A DNA stretch of 64,000 nucleotides from Georgenia yuyongxinii (GTDB lineage: Bacteria > Actinomycetota > Actinomycetes > Actinomycetales > Actinomycetaceae). This document shows, one piece after another, positions 7,384 to 15,470 of this stretch (position 1 is its first letter; every line of letters starts with the position of its first letter). The DNA is taken from assembly GCF_006352065.1 (NCBI RefSeq), contig NZ_CP040915.1, forward strand, positions 992,001-1,056,000, in the 5' to 3' direction. The notes under the pieces are model-generated. The model was not told where the DNA came from. It saw nothing but the letters and a program-made list of their open reading frames with translations, and made no database searches. A program made the position numbers and the translations under genes.

Positions 7384-7510
7384 CGGCCAACGAGACCCAA
7401 CGGTCCGATAGTCACGTTCTTGCAGGTCAGAGCACGTTTTCGTCGTCTACCGACGACGACCGCGACCAGCCAAAAACGGGCGGAATCGTTCCGCTTCAAC
7501 GTTTAGTCGC
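7342..7510 (+). repeat. Long direct repeat, copy 2 of 3
   Basis: It starts GGTCCGCAAACAGTCCGCAA and ends TTCCGCTTCAACGTTTAGTC. Matching to copies 1 and 3 continues over the whole length with scattered substitutions. This copy contains a clean small hairpin, TCGTCG-TCTAC-CGACGA; copy 1 keeps the loop but has a mismatch in the stem. Copies 1 and 2 bracket the tetR-hydrolase-oxidoreductase cassette as direct repeats. Confidence 0.85.
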
Positions 7511-7520
7511 GGATGACGGG

Positions 7521-7937
7521 TCAGGCGGACGAATGCGGCGGTCGCGCGAAGCCCGCAAAGCGTTCAATCACCCGGAGGCTTCCACCCAGCATCTCCGTCT
7601 TCTCTACGAGCATCGCGTGCGCTCTCGCGTTAATAGATCCGTAGACCTGGATCTCCCTCAGCGTGATCATGTCGCCAAGCTTGCGGAATTCCTCCCGCCC
7701 GACCTCCATGTGAAACTCCAGCGACGCGCTGTCCGGATGCACCGCGGTGACTGTCATGTGCCCTGCTTCCTCGTCGAGATGGAAGCCGTACGCGATGAGT
7801 TGAGGCTCGAGCCCTTCGATAGCGTCGACGAGGCGACGGATCCCGTCCTTAAGTTCCGCCGATCGGCCCTGATGTATGTCGGAGTGATCGACATAGACGA
7901 TCAACTGCGACGAGTCCGGGCGGCGATCAGAACCCAT
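7521..7937 (-). CDS. Conserved protein, antibiotic-biosynthesis-monooxygenase-like fold
   Basis: The 138-aa protein contains VYVDHSDIHQGRSAELKDGIRRLVDAIEGLEPQLIAY, then AGHMTVTAVHPDSASLEFHMEV and REIQVYGSI. This is a known family of small proteins with a ferredoxin-like ABM-type fold. The function is not established, and no catalytic residues can be named. It ends 10 bases from repeat copy 2, tail to tail. Length and reading frame are intact. Confidence 0.6.
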   Translation of the reverse strand: MGSDRRPDSSQLIVYVDHSDIHQGRSAELKDGIRRLVDAIEGLEPQLIAYGFHLDEEAGHMTVTAVHPDSASLEFHMEVGREEFRKLGDMITLREIQVYGSINARAHAMLVEKTEMLGGSLRVIERFAGFARPPHSSA

Positions 7938-8434
7938 GCCTTCACGATATGACCATAGGGCCTGCGTGTCACGGCGAGTTTCGCGGCCCGCTCACGTGAA
8001 TCCGACCGCTGCGTCCGCGCGAGGGTCTTTCACAACGGAACTCGGTGGAGTTCCGCTTCACGTATAAGTCGGCGCATTTGCGCAGGTCAGAGGTGTGGCG
8101 GCTCCTAGTCCGCACAGAGTCCGCAAGAATTTCAGCCCCATGAGCTTTCGGGCTGTATCAGAGGGGCCAATCTGCTCTTAGGCGGCACGTTCCAGACTTA
8201 GACGTGGTCCTTCGGGGGGCAGTATGACGCGGCAAGCGAGTGGGTTGTGAGGGCGCCCCGCCGGTCCCCACCCGGTCCCGACGGGCATTGCAGCTCGCGC
8301 CGGGTGGAGACCCTGACTGAGTGAACGATGCTCAGTGTTTTGTCCGACGGCACCCGAATCCAGCAGAGCGCGTGGGCGCGTACTTGAGGCAGATGCCTCA
8401 CGCGCGCCACCGGCTGGGGGCCGACGCTGGAGAC
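7938..8434. other. Gene-free stretch with fragments of the long repeat
   Basis: About 500 bases separate the minus-strand ABM-like gene from the next plus-strand operon. Inside are two pieces of the long repeat (see the separate entry) and a small hairpin GGAACTC-GGTG-GAGTTCC (8037-8054). A second weak dyad, CTGAG-n9-CTCAG, lies at about 8315-8333, before the next operon. No reading frame shows a domain. Confidence 0.5.
8048..8129 (+). repeat. Partial copies of the long repeat: right end, then left end
   Basis: GAGTTCCGCTTCACGTATAA (8048-8067) matches the right end of the long repeat (GTTCCGCTTCAACGTTTAGT). About 40 bases later AGTCCGCACAGAGTCCGCAA (8107-8126) matches its left end with two changes. 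So a degraded copy ends and another begins here, which is what successive insertions or deletions at the same repeat would leave. Both lie in the same orientation as the full copies. Confidence 0.55.
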
Positions 8435-9181
8435 ATGACGACGACGACACCACGCCAGGCCGTGGAAGCGGTGCAAGCCCACCCGCTACTGCCCGAGGGC
8501 GACGACGAGAGATTCACCGGGTACGGCGTGATGGGGGTGCCCTTCGCCAGCGGGCACTACCTCGCGCTGCGCGACTTCGTCGCGACGTCGGTGGGGCCGG
8601 CGTACCGGGCGATCTGGCACCGCGACCCGCAGGGACGCTGGACGATCCACACGACAGGTGCGCCTGAGCTCACCTGCCCGAGATACTTCGGCTCCGTGAC
8701 CGCGACCGCCCAGGTGCCCAGCATCTCGGTGTCCTGGCATGACGACCACACCCTCGACGTGACACTCGGCGACCAGCTGAGCTGGCGGATCGAGCTGCAG
8801 GCGACACCGGCGACCCGGATGATGACGACGATGGGCGGGATGCTGCCCGAAGCCGGGTGGAACAGCAGCAGCGTGCTCGCCGCGATGGGGCCGATGGCGC
8901 GCACGATGCTCGGGACCGGACGGATCCGCCTGCACGGCGCGACGCCGAACGGCCCCCTGTTCAAGGCGGCGCCGCTTCAGGTCTGGCGCCTCGCCGGCGC
9001 CGCCGCGACGTACCACGGCGAAAACCTTGGCGAACCGGGGCCGCTCGGGAGGCAGACACATCTCGGCGACTTCTGGCTTCCTCAGCGCGGAATCTTCTTC
9101 GTGGGCCGCGCACGCTTCACGCCCGCGGGTGAGCAGGTCGACCGCACGGTGGGGGCCGCAGGCACCACAATGGGGCGATGA
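8435..9181 (+). CDS. Conserved hypothetical protein, first gene of HD-GYP operon
   Basis: From the ATG at 8435 the protein has 248 aa (PLLPEGDDERFTGYGVMGVPFASGHYLALRDF, RAIWHRDPQGRWTIHT, CPRYFG). I recognise no catalytic family. It is rich in beta-strand-like segments and has no signal peptide or clear membrane segment. The start at 8435 has GGAG very close; a GTG at 8321 would add 38 residues without similarity. Its stop overlaps the next ATG (ATGA at 9178-9181), so it is translationally coupled to the HD-GYP/LuxR protein and probably works in the same response. Confidence 0.65.
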   Translation: MTTTTPRQAVEAVQAHPLLPEGDDERFTGYGVMGVPFASGHYLALRDFVATSVGPAYRAIWHRDPQGRWTIHTTGAPELTCPRYFGSVTATAQVPSISVSWHDDHTLDVTLGDQLSWRIELQATPATRMMTTMGGMLPEAGWNSSSVLAAMGPMARTMLGTGRIRLHGATPNGPLFKAAPLQVWRLAGAAATYHGENLGEPGPLGRQTHLGDFWLPQRGIFFVGRARFTPAGEQVDRTVGAAGTTMGR

Positions 9182-10734
9182 CCGCACCGGTGCTGTTGCC
9201 GCGTCGGGTCGAGGTCCTCGCAGGCCTGTCCGTGGCCATCGACCTCGGCCTGGGCCAGCCGGCCGAACACATGCTCCGGTCGGCGGTCATCGCGTGCGGG
9301 CTGGCTGACCGCCTCGCTCTCAGCCGGGAGCAGACGGCGACCGTCTACTACACGACGCTCCTCATGTGGATCGGCTGTCACGCGGACTCGCAGGAGTACG
9401 CCCGCTGGTTCGGCGACGACATCTCGGTCCGCCGCGACGCCTACCTCGTCGACTGGTCGGGACTGCCCTACGTGCGGTTCCTGCTCGGCAACGTCGCCCG
9501 GGGCGAACCGTTGGGGCAGCGGGCTCGGGTGATGGCCACGCTGATGCGCGACGCCCGCGGTCAGCTCGCGGAGCTGATGCACTCTCACTGCACCTCGGCG
9601 TCCGCGCTGGCGCGGCACATCGGCCTCGGGCCCGACGTCGAGCGGACGCTCGCCTTCACGTTCGAGCGCTACGACGGCGCGGGGCTCCCGCGCGGCGCCT
9701 CCGGTGACGACATCCCGATCGAGATGCGGGTGGCCCAGCTGGCCGACGTCGCCGAGGTGCACCACCGGATGTACGGCGTGCAGGGTGCGGTCGCGATGGC
9801 CAGGAGCCGTCGCGGCGGCCACCTCGACCCGACCGTCGTCGACGCCTTCACAGCCGATGCCGAGGCGCTCTTCCCGCCACCCCGCGAAGACCCGTGGAAC
9901 CAAGCACTGTCCATCGCCCCCGACGCCGAGGCCCGGCTGGACCAGCCGTGCCTCGATGACCTGCTGACCGCCATCGGCGACTTCGTCGACCTCAAGTGCC
10001 CCTTCACTTTCGGGCACTCCCGGAATGTGGCGGCACTCGTGGAGGCGGCCGCCGTACAGCTGAGTCTGCCGAATGACGAGGTCGCCGCCGTGCGGCGCGC
10101 AGGACACCTTCACGACATCGGGCGGATCGGCGTGTCGAACCAGGTCTGGGCGAAGCCGGCCCCGCTGACCGGCGCCGAGTGGGAGCGGGTGCGGATGCAC
10201 CCCTACCTCACCGACCGGGTGCTCACCGGCATCCCCGGCCTCGCGCACGTAGCCGCGATCGCCCGCGCACACCACGAGCACCTCGACGGGTCCGGATACC
10301 CGCTGGGTCTCGCCGCTGGGGCGCTCGGGCGGCCCGAGCGGCTGCTTGCGGCCGCGGTCGCCTACCAGTCAGCGCTGGAGCCACGGCCGTACCGCGACGC
10401 GCTGCCCCCTGACGCAGCCGCGCGACGGTTGAAGGACCGCGTCACCGGCGGTGCCATCGACGCGACGTGCGCTGACGCCGTCCTGGCGGTGGCAGGGCAC
10501 ACGCGGACGAAGGTACGCCGCGACGACACGCTCACCTCCCGCGAGACGGAGATCCTCGGCCTCGTGGCCCGCGGCCTCTCCAACCGCGACATCGCCACCC
10601 GCCTCGTCCTCAGCGAGAAGACAATCCGCAACCACGTCGAACACACCTACGCCAAGGTCGGCGCCACCAACCGGGTCGGCGCGAGCCTCTACGCGCTCCA
10701 GCACGGGCTGGTCGCGCCGAAAGAGACGGGATGA
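9178..10734 (+). CDS. Tandem HD-GYP-type phosphohydrolase with LuxR-type HTH
   Basis: The product is 518 aa. Residues ~30-220 form a degenerate first HD-GYP-like half: the metal site is lost (LLMWIGC where HHxG is usual), but FERYDGAGLPRG still mimics the GYP loop. Residues ~262-425 are an intact HD-GYP domain with GHLHDIGRIG (His312-Asp313), RMHP, HHEHLDGSGYPLGL and a shortened last helix. Residues ~452-515 are a LuxR/GerE helix-turn-helix (LTSRETEILGLVARGLSNRDIATRLVLSEKTIRNHV). HD-GYP domains cleave cyclic-di-GMP, but some relatives act on other nucleotides. So this is probably a nucleotide-controlled DNA-binding protein. It is coupled by ATGA overlaps to genes on both sides. Confidence 0.85.
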   Translation: MTAPVLLPRRVEVLAGLSVAIDLGLGQPAEHMLRSAVIACGLADRLALSREQTATVYYTTLLMWIGCHADSQEYARWFGDDISVRRDAYLVDWSGLPYVRFLLGNVARGEPLGQRARVMATLMRDARGQLAELMHSHCTSASALARHIGLGPDVERTLAFTFERYDGAGLPRGASGDDIPIEMRVAQLADVAEVHHRMYGVQGAVAMARSRRGGHLDPTVVDAFTADAEALFPPPREDPWNQALSIAPDAEARLDQPCLDDLLTAIGDFVDLKCPFTFGHSRNVAALVEAAAVQLSLPNDEVAAVRRAGHLHDIGRIGVSNQVWAKPAPLTGAEWERVRMHPYLTDRVLTGIPGLAHVAAIARAHHEHLDGSGYPLGLAAGALGRPERLLAAAVAYQSALEPRPYRDALPPDAAARRLKDRVTGGAIDATCADAVLAVAGHTRTKVRRDDTLTSRETEILGLVARGLSNRDIATRLVLSEKTIRNHVEHTYAKVGATNRVGASLYALQHGLVAPKETG

Positions 10735-11330
10735 GAAGCATGTTCATCGAGACCGTGCCTGAAGAGCGCGCCGGGGGGCCCCTCGCCGCCTACTACGAGC
10801 AGCAGAGAGCTGCCTGGGGCTTCCTCCCCAACTACGCGGCGGCCTTCTCGACGCGCCCCGAGGTAGCGGTGGCCTGGAACGCGCTCAACAAGGCCGTGCG
10901 CGACGGAATGGATCGCCGCCGTTTCGAGATCGCCACGATCGGCGCGGCCCGGGCGCTGCGCTCGACGTACTGCATCGCCGCGCACTCCGCGTTCTTACGG
11001 GACGTCTGTGGCGACGAACCCACCATGGTGACGATCGCGGAGGACCCGAGCGGAGCCGCCCTGAGCGACCAGGACCGGGCGGTCTACGAGTTCGCGGCGC
11101 GGGTGGCGCAGGACGCTGCCGCCGTCGCGCAGAGCGACGTCGACCGACTGAAAGACCTCGGGCTCAGTGACGGCGATATCGCTGACGTGGTGTTCGCGGC
11201 GGCCGCCCGGTGCTTCTTCACACGCGTCCTCGACGGGCTCGGGGCGCAGCTCGACGCGGAGACGGCCTCAACCTTCGCGCCGGAGATCCTCGCCTCGATG
11301 GTGGTCGGACGGTCTCCGGCCGAGGACTAG
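10731..11330 (+). CDS. AhpD-like/carboxymuconolactone decarboxylase-family protein
   Basis: The 199-aa all-helical protein has the family core RRRFEIATIGAARALRSTYCIAAHSAFLRDVCGD. AhpD enzymes use a Cys-x-x-Cys-x-x-x-His set; here the first Cys is Ser78, leaving Cys81 and His85. So a thiol peroxidase mechanism with an internal disulfide is unlikely, and it may be a single-Cys member. FGFLPNY-like WGFLPNYAAAFSTRPEV at the N terminus is typical of 'peroxidase-related' members. Its ATG overlaps the HD-GYP stop (ATGA), making a three-gene operon. Confidence 0.85.
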   Translation: MRSMFIETVPEERAGGPLAAYYEQQRAAWGFLPNYAAAFSTRPEVAVAWNALNKAVRDGMDRRRFEIATIGAARALRSTYCIAAHSAFLRDVCGDEPTMVTIAEDPSGAALSDQDRAVYEFAARVAQDAAAVAQSDVDRLKDLGLSDGDIADVVFAAAARCFFTRVLDGLGAQLDAETASTFAPEILASMVVGRSPAED

Positions 11331-11424
11331 GGGGCAGGTCCCGGGTAGTTGGTGTACCGCTGCCTCCCTCGTGCGGCGGTCAGGCGGTCCATTCTGGCGC
11401 AATGACGCGCCACCGACGGCATAC

Positions 11425-11831
11425 GAGGACGACTACGTCGCCAAAGCCGTCGAACCACGCGTGCTGGACGCTCGGATCCGCTCGGTCCTGCGGCGCAGCA
11501 CCGGCACCGGTACCGGCGCGGTCGAACGGCACGCGGACCTGGCCATCGACCGGGACTCCCTGATCGTGACCCTGTCCGGCCGCCGCCTGGACCTTTCCCC
11601 CATCGCGCTCGGGCTGCTCCTGAAGCTCTCCACCGTGCCTGGCCGGGTGTGGTCGCGGAACCAGCTGATGGAACAGGTCTGGGCTACCAGGACGCAGCCG
11701 ACGCGCGGCTCGTGGACACCACGATCGGGCGGTTGCGGGCCAAACTGGGCGAGGATTCGGCCCTGCCGCGCTACATCCAGACGGTGCGCGGGTTCGGGTA
11801 CCGCTTCGGGCCGGTCCATGCGATCGCGTAA
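11425..11831 (+). pseudogene. OmpR-type response regulator, truncated and frameshifted
   Basis: The frame enters at DDYVAKAVEPRVLDARIRSVLRR, the last turn of a receiver domain, and runs into a winged-helix domain (DLSPIALGLLLKLSTVPGRVWSRNQLMEQVW). Near 11685-11690 the homology moves to another frame: DAADARLVDTTIGRLRAKLGEDS, then YIQTVRGFGYRFGP, ending at 11831. The receiver with its phospho-Asp is missing, so there are two separate defects. The last bases overlap the start of a kinase gene, as in normal two-component operons. Confidence 0.75.
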
Positions 11832-12235
11832 GTCTGACCGCCGGGGGAGGAACCCGGGCCTGTTCCCGCGCCTGGTGGCCTCCTTCATCCTCGTGGGCTT
11901 CGGCTCGGTCGCCGCGGCCGGCGGGGCGGTGTTCCTCTCGGCACGGGACAGCGTCATGCGGATCGCGCAGGACCAGTTCCTGACGGACTTCGACGCGGCG
12001 TCCGGCCAGTTCGTTCACCGCACTACACCAGCGACCCGGCCTACCTGCACATCGGGCCCGACATCTTCCAGCAGCGGGCCCGGATCGAGCCGGTGGACGG
12101 GTCCGACAGCGGAGGGGACCTGCCGGCCGCCGAGATCCCCGAACGACTGCGAGAACGCGTGGCCGCCACGGTGGGCATTCACTACCAGCGGGCCCGGAAG
12201 GGAACACCGACCCCGCCACCGAAAGCGCCGGGCAC
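11818..12235 (+). pseudogene. Sensor histidine kinase, N-terminal fragment with frameshift
   Basis: It starts with ATG at 11818 inside the end of the response-regulator relic. MRSRKSDRRGRNPGLFPRLV leads into a membrane helix (ASFILVGFGSVAAAGGAVFL) and a sensor stretch AQDQFLTDFDAASGQFVH. At about 12015-12030 the frame changes to YTSDPAYLHIGPDIFQQRAR and PERLRERVAATVGIHYQRAR. Then similarity ends, with no HAMP, DHp or ATPase domain. It is a dead 5' part of the partner kinase. What the system sensed cannot be told. Confidence 0.65.
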
Positions 12236-12547
12236 GGCAGCCAAGCGGCCACACGTGGCGGCCACGGAACACCGCCACTTATCGCCGCGATTCACACTTT
12301 GAGAGTGTCTCGACAAAAGTGTCTCGCTACCCACCTGTTGCGAGACAACTCAAAGCCCGGTTGAACGACGCCAAGCTATCACAAAACGCCGCCACGAAGC
12401 GCTGAACTCCACGGCCGTTGGGAGCGATTTGCCCCGGGGCTTCTCGATTCGGCCCTTCTCGGGTCCTTCGTTTTGAGAACGCGCACCGCCGCCAGCGCAA
12501 CCCTGCACATCTGTTCGGGGACAGACCCCGGCCCTGACGCTTTGGAC
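12236..12547. other. Gene-poor stretch with a TGTCTCG repeat cluster
   Basis: TGTCTCG occurs at 12306-12312 and 12320-12326. The second copy forms a perfect dyad with GCGAGACA at 12340-12347 (TGTCTCGC - 12 bases - GCGAGACA). A plus-strand frame passes through it (STKVSRYPPVARQLKARL, stop at 12405) without a start codon of its own. Such a site could be an operator or a recombinase arm site of a lost element. Nothing else is recognisable here. Confidence 0.4.
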
Positions 12548-13984
12548 CTAGACGCCGTCGGTTGCGTCCAGGCGGCCGGTCCGGACCGCGTCGGCAAAGG
12601 ACTGGTAGTCCTTGTCGTTCTGGTCGGCGTAGCGCTCGGAGAAATCGGTGATGGAGCGGTCGAACTTATCGCTCTTGCCGAGATAGGCGGCGATCGCGAT
12701 CGGGTCACCTGATCGGGCGTGCGCGCGTGCCAGTGTCCAGCCGCATGCGTTGGCATAGAACGTCATGCCGACCGGCTTCATCGCTTCCACGACGGCCGAG
12801 CCCTTCATGTCCCGCAGTTGGCGCCAATACAGGTACCGGTTGTCCTGCACGCCCTTGGTCCACCCCAGGAAGATGTCGCTCGCTGCCTGCATCATCCGTT
12901 GCCCCTGCACCACTCGCTCGCCCGGCTGCTTGAACCTGCTCCTCGGCAAGTGGTCCTCGAGCACCGATCGAGTGGCCTCCTTGACCTGGAGGAACAGCGG
13001 ATCCTGTTGATCGCGCCCCTGGAGCAAGGCGATGAACGCCCGCGTACCGACACTGCCGACGCCCACGACCTTGCGGGCGACGTCGATGACTTCGAAGCGC
13101 TCGAGCAGGTGACGCCGGTCCTCTGGCAGCGTGGCCCGGTAGGACCGGAACTGCTCACGAATCGCGTGCTCAACCTCATCCCCAGACATCCCGTACGAAT
13201 CTCCCAGGTCCCGGGCGGGAATGACGATCGGTGGCTGACTGACGATTCGGTACCTCCCGTCCGCGAGCTCGGCGAGCTTGGAGAGTGCCTGCAGGCTGTC
13301 CCGAGTGTGGGCCTTTGCGACGCTCTGTCGCGCCGTCTTTCCCATGCCGTGGGCTGCCTTCTTGAGGGCCTTGCCCTTTTGGGTTGCCACGGCCAGGTCG
13401 ATGGCTTCCACCAGCTGCTGCTCGGACAGGCGGGCGTACCAGATGTCCAGGGTGCGCATTTGCGCGAACTGGGCCATCGCTTCGCGGTAGGCCCGAACCG
13501 CGGTGAGTGTTACGTCGCGTGTTTGGTCCTTGGTGAACGTGTTGCTCCGAGCTGCGATGGTGAAGCTGGCGGTCATGCGTTTGACGTCGTACTCGAAGGG
13601 CCCCGGAAGTGTCTCGTCGAAGTCGTTCAGGTCGAACAGCAGGTTTCGCTCCGGCGAGGCGAACACACCAAAGTTGGACAGGTGGGCGTCCCCGCACAGT
13701 TGGCAGTCCAGGCCGGCCCGCGGCGTGTCCTTCAGGTCGGCGGCCATGATCTTGGCCGCCCCCCGGTAGAACGTGAACGGCGAGACCAACATCCGGCCGT
13801 GACGCACCGGCACCAGGTCCTGTTCCCGGGTCTGGTTCTGTTCCTCGAGCAGTGCTACCGGATCGGACCGGTCGGAAGCGGGAACCCAGCCCGTGTGGCT
13901 GGAGATGGGCGTCTTCTCGCGGTATCCCTTGCCCTGGGATGCACGTTCCTCGACGCTCGGGTGCTTGACCTTCTTCTCCGCCAT
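12548..13984 (-). CDS. DUF2252 family protein
   Basis: A 478-aa protein starting MAEKKVKHPSVEERASQGKGYREK at 13984, with AGGGAGG about nine bases upstream. Family signatures are RHGRMLVSPFTFYRGAA, CQLCGDAHLSNFGVFASPERN and LLFDLNDFDETLPGPFEYD. The latter two resemble the catalytic HxDxxxxN and DxD motifs of aminoglycoside-phosphotransferase-like kinases, and DUF2252 is usually placed near that fold. Its substrate is unknown. Length is full and no break is seen. An upstream in-frame ATG at 14143 adds 53 residues without similarity. It is the largest intact gene in the decayed half. Confidence 0.85.
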   Translation of the reverse strand: MAEKKVKHPSVEERASQGKGYREKTPISSHTGWVPASDRSDPVALLEEQNQTREQDLVPVRHGRMLVSPFTFYRGAAKIMAADLKDTPRAGLDCQLCGDAHLSNFGVFASPERNLLFDLNDFDETLPGPFEYDVKRMTASFTIAARSNTFTKDQTRDVTLTAVRAYREAMAQFAQMRTLDIWYARLSEQQLVEAIDLAVATQKGKALKKAAHGMGKTARQSVAKAHTRDSLQALSKLAELADGRYRIVSQPPIVIPARDLGDSYGMSGDEVEHAIREQFRSYRATLPEDRRHLLERFEVIDVARKVVGVGSVGTRAFIALLQGRDQQDPLFLQVKEATRSVLEDHLPRSRFKQPGERVVQGQRMMQAASDIFLGWTKGVQDNRYLYWRQLRDMKGSAVVEAMKPVGMTFYANACGWTLARAHARSGDPIAIAAYLGKSDKFDRSITDFSERYADQNDKDYQSFADAVRTGRLDATDGV

Positions 13985-14742
13985 GCTCGGCGACCTCCCT
14001 TTGACGTCAGGAACCGCCACCGTCACACCGGCAGCAGTTGCCCGGGTCAGTCCCGGCTGAGCGCGCTGACCCGCCCTGGCTCCTGCTCCGTCAGCGTGGC
14101 TGCTTAGGTACATATCGAGCGAGCATCGAGGGTGCTGCGCCACTCACGGAAGCACCCATCGAGGCTCGCGCGTGGAACGTTCGGGAGTCGCCTGGCCAGG
14201 CTGTTGTCCCGTTCACCAAGCCCTGCAGCATCTCGTCCGCCTTGACTCTGCGATTGTGGCCCCGGCGCGACCAATCGTCAACGCGCTGGGTCTTCGCCGA
14301 ACTCAGGGTGCTGTGCCTTCCGGATTTCGGGTCCTCCATCAGCCCGGAGGGCCCGCATGCCCGAGGGTCGGCAGCGGAAATTCTGCCCGGATCCTCCCCC
14401 TGTCCGAACGCTGATCCGCCGGCGGTTCAATGTCGCCGCTGCCTAGTCGTTGATGTTTTCCAGGAGCCGTTGGGTGGAGCGCGGGGTTCCGGCGCAGCGG
14501 GGAGGTCCGCAGTGCGGAGTCTGGGGATCCGAGGCGGACTATCCTCCCTCTGGAGCCGTTTTGACTGCTCATGTAATGGCTCCCTCCCCAGCTTTCCCCG
14601 ACCGACCATGGCAACTCCCTCACCCGGGTGTTGCGACGATCCCTGGAATCCGCCCATCGGTTGGCAAGACACACTTCTGGCCGATGGTGAGGTCGCAGAA
14701 GCTTGTGAATCGCAGCGCTGTTTGGCGTGTCTTTCGCGGCGG
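13985..14742. other. Degenerate stretch, no gene recognised
   Basis: About 760 bases separate the DUF2252 start from a transposition-ATPase relic. A long plus-strand frame crosses it (14038-14985), but its translation is Pro/Arg/Ser-rich and unlike any family I know. The third-position bias also fits no single frame. It is probably accumulated debris from lost mobile DNA. Confidence 0.4.
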
Positions 14743-15042
14743 TTAGTGGCCGATGAGCAGGGATTCCCTCGCGGCGTCGACGATCTCGGGAGTGAGGGTG
14801 TGGAGGTCGTTGACTGCCTGGACACGCTCGATCTGGGTCAGGAGGCGGTCGACGAGGCGGAAGTTGCCGGCGGTGATGCGGACGATGGTGGCTATGGCGG
14901 TCGCGTGGGCGATTCCCACGTCGTCCGTGTCGGGGTCGGCGGGGAGCCGGCGTGTGCGGACGGCGGTGAGCTCGTTGGGGGTTAATGGGTTGAATTCGTG
15001 GGCGAATCCGATGCGGCTGTAGAGCTGGGGTAGCGGGCGAGG
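14743..15042 (-). pseudogene. TniB/ExeA-like transposition ATPase, C-terminal remnant
   Basis: The minus strand reads LPQLYSRIGFAHEFNPLTPNELTAV, then ATIVRITAGNFRLVDRLLTQIERV and LHTLTPEIVDAARESLLIGH, stop at 14743. 'SRIGF-H-Y-PL--DE' and 'RITGGNFRL--RL--QIERV--IN' are C-terminal hallmarks of AAA ATPases that travel with DDE transposases in TniB/IstB-like elements. Upstream there is a stop at about 15046, so the Walker motifs are gone. No transposase or terminal inverted repeat was found nearby. Confidence 0.65.
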
Positions 15043-15169
15043 CGCTCAGCACCCGCCGTCGGCAACCGGCCGGCGACGTCGAGCCCTCGATGGCGCGCCT
15101 ACACGCGCGGCGAGGCGCACGACGACCAGATCCCGATAGGTCATTAGCCACCGAGGACGGAGCACCTAG

Positions 15170-15469
15170 TGCTGTTGGTGTCGGGACACTCCGGACGAAG
15201 CGTGGCGACGTGGCCGGCCGATGATCCGGTCGCGGGCGGCGGAGCTTCAGGAGGATCCGTCGATCGGGCTGACGTGGGACCAGTTGGACGCCCGGATGGG
15301 CTCTCGCTGGAAGTGACCCCGTCGTCGACTGACCTTCCATCCCAGCCTGCGCTACCGGGCAGCTTTCGAGCCGGGCTGCTGGAACAGGTCGGGAGGATCG
15401 AGCAGTGAGGACGTTCGCCATGATCCGGCCTGGATCGAGGGCGTGATCACCGAGCGCGCTGACACGTAG
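15170..15469 (+). pseudogene. Toxin-antitoxin remnant (addiction-module antitoxin plus RelE-like start)
   Basis: The frame reads TPDEAWRRGRPMIRSRAAELQEDPS and IGLTWDQLDARMGSRWK, stop at 15314-15316. That resembles the C-terminal end of small addiction-module antitoxins ('R-aEL--dPs--i-WeevearL'). The same frame continues RRRLTFHPSLRYRAAF, which resembles the first strand of RelE/ParE toxins, then degenerates and stops at 15467-15469. Neither half is complete and there is no start codon, so both are dead. The stop lies one base before long-repeat copy 3. The identification is by short motifs only. Confidence 0.4.
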
Positions 15470-15470
15470 C

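Noticed and set aside
14038-14985. Open plus-strand frame of 315 codons
   Set aside because: Low-complexity translation; its second half is antisense to the TniB-like relic.
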